From Gemmatimonadota bacterium (GTDB lineage: Bacteria; Gemmatimonadota; Gemmatimonadetes; Longimicrobiales; Gaopeijiaceae), in NCBI GenBank assembly GCA_030550695.1, contig JAUQOX010000097.1, positions 1-8,219 of the forward strand: a DNA stretch of 8,219 nucleotides, read 5' to 3'. Each line of letters begins with the position of its first letter. Positions within the stretch are counted from its first letter, which is position 1. Made by a program: the position numbers and the translations under genes. The notes under the pieces were generated by a model. It worked only from the letters and a program-made list of their open reading frames with translations, was not told where the DNA came from and searched no databases. Positions 1 through 7,000 of this stretch are shown in pieces.

Positions 1-100
1 CCCCCCCCCCCCCCCCCCCCCCCCCCCGCCCCCCCCCCCCCCCCCCCGGGGGGGGGGGGGGGGCCCCCCGGGGGGGGGGGGGGGGGGGGGGGGCGCGGGG
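1..100. other. Homopolymer C/G block at contig end (probable artefact)
   Basis: C occupies 1-27 and 29-47 with a single G at 28. G then fills 48-63, C fills 64-69, and G fills 70-93, after which normal sequence begins around 94-101. The adjacent C and G runs are mutually complementary. Such a mix is typical of failed base calls or mis-assembly at a contig end rather than real sequence. The transporter frame that follows would read here as only proline and glycine, so no coding content is inferred from this block. Confidence 0.85.
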
Positions 101-532
101 GTTCTGTGCGGTATCCCCAGCTCCTTGAACATGGCCTTCTTCCAGAACCAGGATTTCGTCTGGGGGGTGGGGCTCATGCTCTCGGGCCTCTTCTTCGCCC
201 TTGCGGTCCTGCGCTACGGGGTGACGGATTGGCGCCGCACCTTCGTCAACACTCCGGACTCGGACCTGCACGTGGGAGCCTGGTGGGATTGGGCCGTCCG
301 CTTGGTGGTGGTGGAGGCAGTGGTTCTCATCGGCTGGTGGCTGTGGCAGGTGCGGGGGGCGGGGTGGGCCGCCAACCTGACCCCCTTCTCCACCTACAAC
401 ATCGGTACGGTGCTCGTGCAGTGGGGGGTTGTCCTGGCGGCCCTCCTGTTCCTCAACCGGTTTCTGGTCGAGCGGACCTTGGCCGCAGCCCCGGTGGAAA
501 CGGGAGGGGGAGGGTCGGGCCGGCCTCTTTGA
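101..532 (+). CDS. Sodium-dependent (SNF/NSS family) transporter, C-terminal fragment
   Basis: This is the last ~143 residues of an integral membrane symporter of the neurotransmitter:sodium symporter family, which in bacteria usually takes up amino acids with Na+. The start is missing, because the frame is open upstream into the homopolymer block. The visible protein begins with GIPSSLN, like the conserved G-x-PS segment of this family. Next comes NQDFVWGVGLMLSGLFFA, a hydrophobic helix typical of the late membrane segments. Two further helices follow, around the WWDWAVRLVVVEAVVLIGWW stretch and the LVQWGVVLAALLFLNRF stretch. A short Gly-rich tail precedes the TGA at 530-532. An internal TTG (125) or ATG (131) could be mistaken for a start, but homology-like sequence continues upstream of both. 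The substrate cannot be told because the Na+- and substrate-binding N-terminal half is absent. The identification rests on recalled family patterns. Confidence 0.72.
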   Translation, partial: VLCGIPSSLNMAFFQNQDFVWGVGLMLSGLFFALAVLRYGVTDWRRTFVNTPDSDLHVGAWWDWAVRLVVVEAVVLIGWWLWQVRGAGWAANLTPFSTYNIGTVLVQWGVVLAALLFLNRFLVERTLAAAPVETGGGGSGRPL

Positions 533-621
533 CGGGCCTCTCCCAGGTGTCGGAACGACCCCTCCCGTTGCCGGGGGCCGCCGACCGGTTGACGACGTCT
601 CTCCCGGGTGGGGGGGAGGCC

Positions 622-652
622 CCGGGCCGGGGACCCCCCAGCTCCGGCCCGG
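622..652 (+). repeat. 9-bp inverted repeat (stem-loop) after the transporter
   Basis: CCGGGCCGG at 622-630 is the exact reverse complement of CCGGCCCGG at 644-652, with a 13-nt loop between them. It lies about 90 nt after the transporter stop and 52 nt before the proposed start of the next gene. It could be a transcription terminator or processing stem for the transporter mRNA. There is no T-run after it, so it is not a standard intrinsic terminator, and inverted repeats of G/C arise easily in such GC-rich DNA. Confidence 0.35.
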
Positions 653-690
653 AACGGTCTGCCCGACCCTTGGGGGCGACCCCTGAAATG

Positions 691-700
691 GGGGGGAGGT
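691..700 (+). promoter_or_regulatory. Shine-Dalgarno sequence deciding a CTG start
   Basis: GGGGGGAGGT at 691-700 contains a strong GGAGG core at 695-699. The core is followed after 5 nt by CTG at 705. The only standard in-frame start after the TGA at 684-686 is GTG at 777, which would remove the first 24 residues of a well-formed N-terminal helix. The SD therefore supports initiation at 705. Confidence 0.6.
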
Positions 701-704
701 AGCC

Positions 705-1457
705 CTGGACTTCGACACCTTTTTCCGGCGGGCCCACGAGATTTTCGAGGAGATCCCCCCCGAGTTCCGGGAGGGGGTGGACGGGCTCACCGTACGGCCG
801 GAGGCCCTCCCCCACCCTACCCTGTCCGAGGTCTACACCCTGGGCCATTGCCTGACGGAGCGCTATCCCTCGGATTGGGGAGGCCCCGACACCATCCGCT
901 CCATCGTGGTCCTCTACCATGGGTCCTTCCGGGCCCTGGCAGCTCTGGATCCCGACTTCGACTGGGAGGAGGAGCTTTGGGAGACCCTGACCCACGAAGT
1001 CCGTCACCACCTGGAAACCCTGGCCCGGGAAGACGAATTGGAGCGGCTGGATTACGCCGTGGACGAGGCCCTCAAGCGGGACCAGGGCGAGGCCTTCGAT
1101 CCCCTCTACTACCGGTACGGTCGAGAGGTAGCCCCGGGGATCTACCAGGTGGAGTACGACTTCTTCCTGGAACAGGAGTGGGACGAGGACGACTTCGAAA
1201 AGGCCCCTTGGATCGAGTTCTCGTGGCATGGGAACCGGTGGCGGATCCCCCGTCCCGAAACCCTGGGGGACCTCCATTACGTCTGGGTGTGGGGTGTGGA
1301 CGTAGGCCCCGGAACCCTTCAGTTGGTCCTGGTTCGCAAGAGGGGCTGGCGCCGGCTCCTGCGGGAGTGGCGCCGCAGGGAGGAGCCGGAGCTCTGGGAA
1401 TCCGAGGCCGAGGCCGAGCCGCTCCTCGGGGGAACCGAGAGCCCATCCCAGGGCTAG
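705..1457 (+). CDS. Zincin-like metallopeptidase family protein (HExxHH)
   Basis: This 250-residue predicted zinc metallopeptidase of the poorly characterised Zincin_1-like 'metallopeptidase family' (PF06262 type) has no known substrate. The zinc motif HEVRHH is at residues 97-102 (bases 993-1010), preceded by an acidic W-E-E-E-L-W helix and followed by an acidic helix that could supply a third ligand. The N-terminus (DFDTFF, then IFEEIPPEFREGVDGL) matches the usual helix-plus-strand opening of the family. The start is taken as CTG at 705, 5 nt after a GGAGG core. Alternatives are GTG at 777, or ATG at 688 if one G is missing from the following G-run. Usual family members are about 120-130 residues. 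Here about 120 more residues form an acidic, aromatic-rich segment and then a basic W/R-rich stretch (RKRGWRRLLREWRRR) of unknown role. There is no signal peptide or membrane segment, so it is probably cytoplasmic. It is convergent with guaD, 56 nt away. Confidence 0.72.
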   Translation: MDFDTFFRRAHEIFEEIPPEFREGVDGLTVRPEALPHPTLSEVYTLGHCLTERYPSDWGGPDTIRSIVVLYHGSFRALAALDPDFDWEEELWETLTHEVRHHLETLAREDELERLDYAVDEALKRDQGEAFDPLYYRYGREVAPGIYQVEYDFFLEQEWDEDDFEKAPWIEFSWHGNRWRIPRPETLGDLHYVWVWGVDVGPGTLQLVLVRKRGWRRLLREWRRREEPELWESEAEAEPLLGGTESPSQG

Positions 1458-1470
1458 CGGGTCCTTTCCC

Positions 1471-1496
1471 GGATCCCCGGGCCCTGGGGGGGCTCC
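1471..1496. terminator. Possible bidirectional terminator between convergent genes
   Basis: The 56-nt gap between the stops of the zincin gene (+) and guaD (-) contains GGATCCCC (1471-1478). This can pair with GGGGCTCC (1489-1496) at seven of eight positions around a 10-nt loop. Its place between two converging genes suits a shared terminator. No T-tract follows on either strand, so the call is weak. Confidence 0.25.
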
Positions 1497-1513
1497 TGCA
1501 GGTGGTCCCTCGG

Positions 1514-1984
1514 TCAGTAGGGGATGCGCTTCGGGTTGGCCAGCCAGGCCTCCAGAACCTCCGACCCCTCCCCCTCCAACAGGCGGATCCCCTTCACCGC
1601 CCTTTCCTCCCACGGCAACGCCAGTTCCCGGGCGATCCGCACGTCGTCGAATCCGGCCTTGGCCGCGTCCTCGGCTGCGGCGGCAAAGTAGACGGTGCGG
1701 ATCCGCGACCAATAGATGGCCGCCAGGCACATGGGGCACGGCTCGCAGCTGGAGTAAAGGACGGCCCCCCTCAGGTCGTGGGTCCCCAGGGCCCGGGCCG
1801 CCGCCCGGAGGGCCTGGATCTCCGCATGGGCGGTGGGATCCCGGCCCTCCACCACCTGGTTCCAGCCTTCCCCCACCACGAGGCCTTCCCGCACCACCAC
1901 CGCCCCGAAGGGACCGGCGTCCCCCCGGGCCGAGTGGATTCGGGCCAACTCAAGGGCCCTCCGCAGAAAGGCTTCGTGGTCCAT
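1514..1984 (-). CDS. guaD: Guanine deaminase
   Basis: This enzyme hydrolyses guanine to xanthine and ammonia, in purine salvage and catabolism in the cytoplasm. It belongs to the small cytidine-deaminase-fold type, not the amidohydrolase type. The 156-residue length equals that of Bacillus subtilis GuaD, and the landmarks fall at the same residue numbers as I recall them: Phe26 and Asn42 (substrate pocket), His53-Ala-Glu55 (zinc ligand and proton shuttle), Cys83 and Cys86 in the PCPMC motif (zinc ligands), Asp114 in AGFDD (guanine recognition) and a C-terminal Tyr156, which in the Bacillus dimer reaches the partner's active site. AGFDD and the terminal Tyr separate it from tRNA-adenosine and cytosine deaminases. 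The ATG at 1984 matches the Bacillus N-terminus (MDHEAF against MNHETF). No clear SD precedes it. The upstream M14 stop lies 3 nt away (TGAgccATG), so translation is probably coupled. Function is assigned by similarity only. Confidence 0.9.
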   Translation of the reverse strand: MDHEAFLRRALELARIHSARGDAGPFGAVVVREGLVVGEGWNQVVEGRDPTAHAEIQALRAAARALGTHDLRGAVLYSSCEPCPMCLAAIYWSRIRTVYFAAAAEDAAKAGFDDVRIARELALPWEERAVKGIRLLEGEGSEVLEAWLANPKRIPY

Positions 1985-1987
1985 GGC

Positions 1988-3763
1988 TCAGCGAACGTAC
2001 TGGTTCCTCTCGAAGATGGGGAGGGGCTGGGCCACGGTGGCGGCGAAGGCGGTCTTCTTCATGAGCCGGTATAGGGGAATCCGCTGCTGCTGTTGAGCCT
2101 GCCTCTGGATTCGGGCCCGGAGGGCTTCCCGCTGCTCGGCGGTAAGTTCCCCCGCTTCGTCCAGGGCTTGGGCCAACTGGGCCTCCAGGTCGGCCTGGGA
2201 GGGCGTTCTCCGGAGGAAATCGTCCAGAAACCCCCAGGTCACCAGGTTGTCGTCGGTTTCCGGCTCGAAGAGGTAACTGATGAGGTTGGATTTGGGTTGC
2301 CCACTGGGAACGAAAAAGGTGCCCGCCGGGAAGGTGACCGTTTCGGTGCGCTTTTCCGCCTTGACCTTCTTGAGGTAGTGCCCTTGGAAGTACTCCGAGT
2401 CGGTGATCTCGGTGGCGTAGTAGACCTCCACCTCCAACTCCACGGGCTCGGTGAGGCGGAGCACGGTGATCCCGTGGTCATGGAGGAGGGGGATGATCTT
2501 GGCGAGGCCGTTGGGGAAGAGGTACCCCCAGGGACGGGTGGTCCAGCGGGTAGGCTTCCAGGCGGTGAAGATGGGCCCCTCCACCAGCTCGAAGGTGGCG
2601 GGCTGTTGGGCCGCTGCCGCCCCCCCCCCCGCCCCCGGTCCCCCGGTTCCCCCCACGCGCCGCCAAAAGCGGTCCCGGAAGGCCTCGACCTGCTCGTATT
2701 CCAAGGGGATGAGGTCCTCGTCCGTGTCGTCGTGTCCCCGCCGGATGGCGTCTTGACGGGCTTGGGCCACCACGGCCATGAGTTCGGCGCCGTTCTCCGC
2801 GGCAAAGCGGATGAGTTCCCGCTGGCCGAGGTATTGGCCTCGTACCTGATGGCGGTAGCGCTCCTCGGGGGGGATGGGCACCACCCGGGTTCCGTTGTCC
2901 ACCACCCGATGGGCTCCGCTGGGGGTTTCGAAGAGGAAGCCCACGATGTTGGCGAGGGTGGAATAGACGTGCTGCTTGCGGGGCTCCACACTCGTGGGGG
3001 TCCAACCGGCTACGCCGTTCACCGTGCCGGGCCCCGAGTACCAGAAACCGTCGTAGTTCTCGGCCCGCAGAGCCTGCCGCACCCTGGGCAGGATACGCTC
3101 GTTCCCGTAGCGCATGAGGTTGGCGTCACCGGCGGGGTTCATGTTGGTCTGATAGGTGAGGGTGTAGGGGTCGGCCCCGCCATGGTGGGTATCCACATGG
3201 ATATGGGGCTGCCATTCGTTCAGCACCCGGGTCAGGAGGGCGTGGATCTCCTGGGACTCCAGCTTGATGTAATCCCGGTTCAGGTCGAAACCCTGATCGT
3301 TGGTCCGACGGCGGACCTCCGCCCCGTCGGGGTTGATGGTGGGGATCACCAACACCACCACTTTGTCCAAAAGGGGGCGGAGATCCCCCAGGGCCAGATC
3401 CCGCATGATCTCCAGAGCGGCGTCCTTACCGGCCACCTCGCCCCCGTGGACGTTGTTCACGATGAGCACCACGGGCTTGTTCGAGTAACGGAGGTCCGCC
3501 GGCTGGAACACCGGGGGATTGGAAAGGATGCAGAGGACGATCTCGCGGCCCCCCAGGGTCCGGGTCAAGTGCATCACGTTCATGAGCTCGGATCGGGCGT
3601 CCAGGTCGTGGACGAACTTCATCAGAGGCTCGTAAAGGGTTCCCCCCCCCTGGTAGTTGGCGGCCTCGGCGGGGGTCGGGAGCCGCGGCTGGGCACCCAG
3701 GGGAGCCGCCACGAGCAAGGCCAGACCGAGCAGGAACAGCCGACGAAGGGAGCTTGACTTCAT
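1988..3763 (-). CDS. Exported M14 family zinc carboxypeptidase
   Basis: This 591-residue metallopeptidase is expected to remove C-terminal residues from peptides outside the cytoplasm. A signal peptide spans roughly residues 1-24 (basic N-end, LFLLGLALLVAAPL core, cleavage near LGA-Q). The catalytic domain covers about 40-370. It has HGGE at 106-109 (zinc ligands His106 and Glu109), NPDG at 144-147, and FDLNRDY at 159-165 (Asn162-Arg163, carboxylate-binding pair). HIHVDTHH at 187-194 holds the third zinc His, probably His189 or His193. FLFET at 276-280 carries the general base Glu279. A Gly/Ala linker (about 371-388) leads to a C-terminal domain (about 389-520) with LFEPETDDNL, then a Gln/Ala-rich helix (about 521-560) likely to be a coiled coil. 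The ATG at 3763 has AAGGAG 6 nt upstream. It is the first gene of an operon with guaD and divergent from the S41 protease. Exact specificity is unknown. Confidence 0.88.
   Translation of the reverse strand: MKSSSLRRLFLLGLALLVAAPLGAQPRLPTPAEAANYQGGGTLYEPLMKFVHDLDARSELMNVMHLTRTLGGREIVLCILSNPPVFQPADLRYSNKPVVLIVNNVHGGEVAGKDAALEIMRDLALGDLRPLLDKVVVLVIPTINPDGAEVRRRTNDQGFDLNRDYIKLESQEIHALLTRVLNEWQPHIHVDTHHGGADPYTLTYQTNMNPAGDANLMRYGNERILPRVRQALRAENYDGFWYSGPGTVNGVAGWTPTSVEPRKQHVYSTLANIVGFLFETPSGAHRVVDNGTRVVPIPPEERYRHQVRGQYLGQRELIRFAAENGAELMAVVAQARQDAIRRGHDDTDEDLIPLEYEQVEAFRDRFWRRVGGTGGPGAGGGAAAAQQPATFELVEGPIFTAWKPTRWTTRPWGYLFPNGLAKIIPLLHDHGITVLRLTEPVELEVEVYYATEITDSEYFQGHYLKKVKAEKRTETVTFPAGTFFVPSGQPKSNLISYLFEPETDDNLVTWGFLDDFLRRTPSQADLEAQLAQALDEAGELTAEQREALRARIQRQAQQQQRIPLYRLMKKTAFAATVAQPLPIFERNQYVR
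2600..2653 (-). repeat. Low-complexity Gly/Ala linker with 11-base homopolymer
   Basis: Within the M14 gene, bases 2620-2630 are an uninterrupted run of 11 C on the + strand (G on the coding strand), followed by one G and five more C. It encodes part of a Gly/Ala-rich interdomain linker (residues about 371-388). The frame is intact as given, with good protein on both sides. A one-base error or slip here would separate the catalytic domain from the C-terminal domain. Confidence 0.75.
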
Positions 3764-3769
3764 GGCATT

Positions 3770-3775
3770 CTCCTT
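3770..3775 (-). promoter_or_regulatory. Ribosome binding site of the M14 carboxypeptidase gene
   Basis: On the minus strand AAGGAG lies 6 nt before the ATG at 3763. This supports that start over internal ones, and a signal peptide begins directly at this ATG. Confidence 0.75.
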
Positions 3776-3884
3776 CCGGAAGAGACCGGTTCAAAGGGAG
3801 CCTCCGGCGCCCGACTCCCCCACGCCTCCCCTTTCCGCCGGGCCCCGAGACCGGAGGCCCGGCGGCCACGCCGGATGGGCCGGC

Positions 3885-3905
3885 CCCCGGGCCCGGCGCC
3901 CGGGG
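3885..3905. repeat. Perfect 8-bp inverted repeat in the divergent promoter region
   Basis: CCCCGGGC (3885-3892) and GCCCGGGG (3898-3905) are exact reverse complements around a 5-nt loop, CCGGC. The element sits between the divergent genes, 121 nt upstream of the M14 start and 169 nt upstream of the S41 start. If the minus-strand promoter at 3968-3995 is real, it would fold in the M14 mRNA leader. It might otherwise be an operator, or a chance product of G/C richness. Confidence 0.45.
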
Positions 3906-3967
3906 TGCCCGGGGGGAAGGCCGACCCGAGGGTTGGTGGGGCTTTCCCCCACCCAGCCCGCCATTGC

Positions 3968-3995
3968 TTCATAGCTACAGCGGAACGGCCGGCAA
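3968..3995 (-). promoter_or_regulatory. Possible sigma-70-type promoter toward the M14-guaD operon
   Basis: On the minus strand TTGCCG (3990-3995) and TATGAA (3968-3973) are separated by 16 bp. Each matches the -35 and -10 consensus at four of six positions. This is one of the few A/T-containing stretches in the intergenic region. It would give a leader of about 200 nt before the M14 start. Matches of this quality occur by chance and the promoter preferences of this organism are unknown. Confidence 0.3.
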
Positions 3996-4063
3996 GGATA
4001 GCCCCGGGGACTCGTGCCCCCTACTTTCCTCTTGGCCTTGGAGCGGCCGAAACGGTGCAGCAA

Positions 4064-4071
4064 GGGAGGAG
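4064..4071 (+). promoter_or_regulatory. Ribosome binding site of the S41 protease gene
   Basis: GGGAGGAG at 4064-4071 contains GGAGG (4065-4069), 5 nt before the ATG at 4075. The reading frame is open back to 3754, but the region upstream of 4075 encodes Pro/Gly/Arg-rich sequence. The SD and the signal peptide beginning at 4075 fix the true start. Confidence 0.85.
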
Positions 4072-4074
4072 ACG

Positions 4075-7000
4075 ATGAAAAGATTTTGCCGGTTCGTCTT
4101 GGTTGCGCTTCTGGTGTCCGGGGCGTGGGGTTCCCCCTTCGCCGCCCGCGGACAAGAACCCATCCGTTTCATGATGGACCCCCATGTCCACGGGAACGTT
4201 GTGGTCTTCTCCTATCAGGGCGACCTCTGGGCGGTGAATCGGGACGGCAGCCAGCCCCGGCGCCTCACCCACCATTTGGCCCGGGATGCCTCTCCCCGCT
4301 TTTCCGCCGACGGGAGGTGGATCGCCTTCTCCAGCGACCGGTTCGGCAACTACGACGTCTTCCTCATGCCCGCGGAAGGAGGCGAGCCGGTCCAACTGAC
4401 GTTCCATACGGCTTCGGACCAGGTGCAGGGCTGGACGCCCGACGGGCGGATCTTCTTCAGCTCTTCCCGGAGCCCCCATCCTTTCCTGAACCCCCTGTAT
4501 ACCGTGTCCCCCGAGGGAGACCTTCCCCTCCCCATGGAGATGGACCAGGCGGTGGCCGGAGCCTTCAGCCCCGACGGCCGTTACTTTGTCTACCAGCGCG
4601 ACGGGATGAGCCGGGCCCGGAAAGGTCAGAAGGGGAACCGGACTACGGATCTCTTCTTGCTGGACCGCCAGACCGGTCGGATCACCCAGCTCACGGATAC
4701 CGACCTGGAAGGCTTCCGGGAACACGTGAACGACGCCTACCCCATGTGGGGGGCGGATGGGTGGATCTACTTCTTGAGCGAACGGGACGGGATCTACAAC
4801 CTGTGGAAGATGCGCCCCGACGGGAGCAATCCTACCCCCGTGACCCGCTACCGGGAGGGAGGGGTCATGGATCCGGCCATGAGCCCCGACGGGCGAACCA
4901 TCGTCTTCATCCAGAACTACGAGCTCCATGTGTTGAACCTCCAGGAGGGCGAGCCCCGGCGGGTGGAGGTTCGACTGGCCTTCGACCCCCCCATGAATCG
5001 GGTGGAGTGGGTCCAGGTCCAGAACTCCGCCGACGGGTTCGCCGTCGACCCCGAGGGGCGCCAGGTGGCCGTGGACTCCCGGGGCGAAATCTTCATCGTG
5101 CCGGTGGATCCCCGGCGGGGCGAGAAGCGGCAAGTCACGAGCTCGGCCTGGCGGGATCGGTACCAGAAGTTCTCCCCCGACGGGAAGTTCCTCGCCTTCG
5201 TGTCGGACGAAGGAGGGGAGGAACAGCTCTGGGTCATGGACTTGGCCACGGGGCAGAGGCGCCGCCTCACCTCCCATGATTCCTACAAGGACGCCAACTA
5301 CATCTGGTCCCCCGATTCCCGTCGGATCGCCTTCGTGGCGGCCAATACCCTGTTCGAAGTGGAGGTGGCCACCGGCCGCACCACCCAGCTGGCCTACCAT
5401 CAGAACCGCGGGTTTGCTTTGTCGGAGTACTCCCCCGACGGCAAGTGGATCGTCTTTTCCCGCACGGACCTGGACGAGAACACCGACGTCTTCGCCTTCG
5501 AAGTGGCCACCGGCCGGACCCTGAACCTGACCCAGGACCCCTACCGGGACTTCGACGGAGCCCTCACGCCCGACGGGAAGCATCTGGTGTTCCGCTCCAC
5601 CCGGGACGGGGGGGTCACCCATCTCTTTGCCGTGTCCTTGGCCCGCCTCCGGGAGGACCCCGACGATCCCCTGGTGCGGGCCCGTACGGGAGAGGGGCAG
5701 GACACCGCAGGAGCCCGGGGACGGGGGCGGGGGGGCGGTGAGGCGGGGCAGGCTGCGCCGTGGACCGTGGACCTGGAAGGCATCCGCCGGCGGGCGCGCC
5801 AACTGACCTCGGGGAGCAACCCGGCCGGCAGCTTCTTCCTGTCGGCCGACGGCGCCACCGTGTATTACGTGGCCTCCGACAGTGCGGGGCAGGGCCTGTT
5901 TTCCGTGCCCCTGGCGGGAGGGGAACCCAGGCGGGTGGCTTCGGGGTCCTTCAACAACCTCCAACCCACCCGGGATCGGCGCACCCTGTTCTTCAGCCGT
6001 GGGAGGGGAGAGGTGTGGCACATGCCCCTCACCGGGGGCTCCCCCCGGGCCGAACGGGTCAATTTCAGTTTTTCCGTCAAGGTGGACCAAAGGGCCGAGT
6101 GGGAGCAGATCTTCGAAGAGAGCTGGCGGGTCATGAAGTTCCGCTTCTACGACCCCAACATGCACGGTCGGGATTGGGACGCCGTCAAGGCCCTGTACAA
6201 ACCCCTCCTGGCCCACGTGGGCACCTACGAGGACGTGTACACCCTGGCCAACCAGATGATCGGAGAGCTCTCCGCTTCCCATGTGGGGGTGAGCGGTCCT
6301 TCCTCGGTGAACCAGCCGCGCCCCTATCAGACCCGCTCGCCGGGCTTCGAAATGGAGCCCCACGCCGGCCGCTACCGGGTAAGCCACATCTATCGGAACG
6401 GTCCTGCGGACAAGGAGTGGCTGGACCTGAAAGTGGGGGATTACGTCCTGGCCTTGGACGGCCAAGAGCTTCGGGCAGGGGACAACTACTGGCGGATCCT
6501 CAATGAGCTCCTCAACGAGTACGTGACCGTGAGGGTGGCGGACTCCCCGGACGGGGCCAGGTCACGGGACCTCCGGATCCGCACGGTCACCTCTTTGTCG
6601 GACCTGAAATACGAGGAGTGGGTGGAGAAGAACCGGGAGTTCGTGGAGCGGGAGTCCGGCGGAAAGATCGCCTATGTGCACATCCGATCCATGAACCAAC
6701 CCTCGCTGGAGCGGTTCCGCACCGAAATCGACCGGTTCTGGAACGCCCAGGGGATCATCGTGGACATCCGCTACAACGGCGGCGGGAACATCGACCAGGA
6801 ACTGCTGGACATCCTTGAGCGGCGCCCCTACGGTTACTGGAACAGCCGCTGGGCCGCCCCCACCGCCGGTCGGCGCCCCCGCCAGGCCATCGCCGGCCCC
6901 AAGGTCATGCTCATCAACGGGCGCTCCGCCTCGGACAGCGAAGTGACGCCCCAGGGCTTCAGGGACTTGGGGCTCGGGCGCATCGTGGGGAATCCCACCT

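Larger units (their letters stand above)
3764..4074. promoter_or_regulatory. Divergent intergenic region between M14 and S41 protease genes
   Basis: This 311-nt region must hold the promoters for two outward-reading exported peptidase genes. The half nearest M14 (about 3800-3950) is almost pure G/C with several inverted repeats. The half nearest the S41 gene (about 3960-4074) is more mixed and is the likelier promoter zone. The small frames within it are rich in Pro, Gly and Arg and do not look like proteins. I see no convincing promoter toward the S41 gene, and no riboswitch fold or tRNA. Confidence 0.7.

Noticed and set aside
589..617. TTGACG at 589-594 as a -35 box for the zincin gene
   Set aside because: The -35 match is good, but at 16-18 bp spacing there are only G-rich bases and nothing like a -10 box.
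608..2074. 488-codon plus-strand open frame across the zincin gene and guaD
   Set aside because: Its product is Pro/Gly/Arg-rich without domain features. It overlaps two genes with clear catalytic motifs, so it is a shadow frame caused by scarce stop codons in GC-rich DNA.
2084..2096. CTG trinucleotide repeat near the 3' end of the M14 gene
   Set aside because: It only encodes a short Gln run in a predicted coiled-coil tail and is too short to suggest instability.
2093..3757. 554-codon plus-strand open frame antisense to the M14 gene
   Set aside because: It mirrors the M14 coding sequence, lacks any motif or plausible ribosome binding site, and the opposite strand has the signal peptide and zinc motifs.
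3961..4074. Promoter toward the S41 protease (for example TTGCTT at 3964-3969)
   Set aside because: No -10-like hexamer lies 16-18 bp downstream, so I could not support a specific promoter.
3875..4078. Small 67-codon plus-strand frame ending over the S41 start (ATGA overlap)
   Set aside because: The ATGA overlap looks like translational coupling, but the peptide is mostly Pro/Gly/Arg/Ala, has no SD of its own, and lies in the divergent promoter region.
4021..6465. 814-codon minus-strand open frame antisense to the S41 protease
   Set aside because: The translation is rich in Gly, His, Val and Pro with no domain, as expected for the reverse of a high-GC coding sequence.
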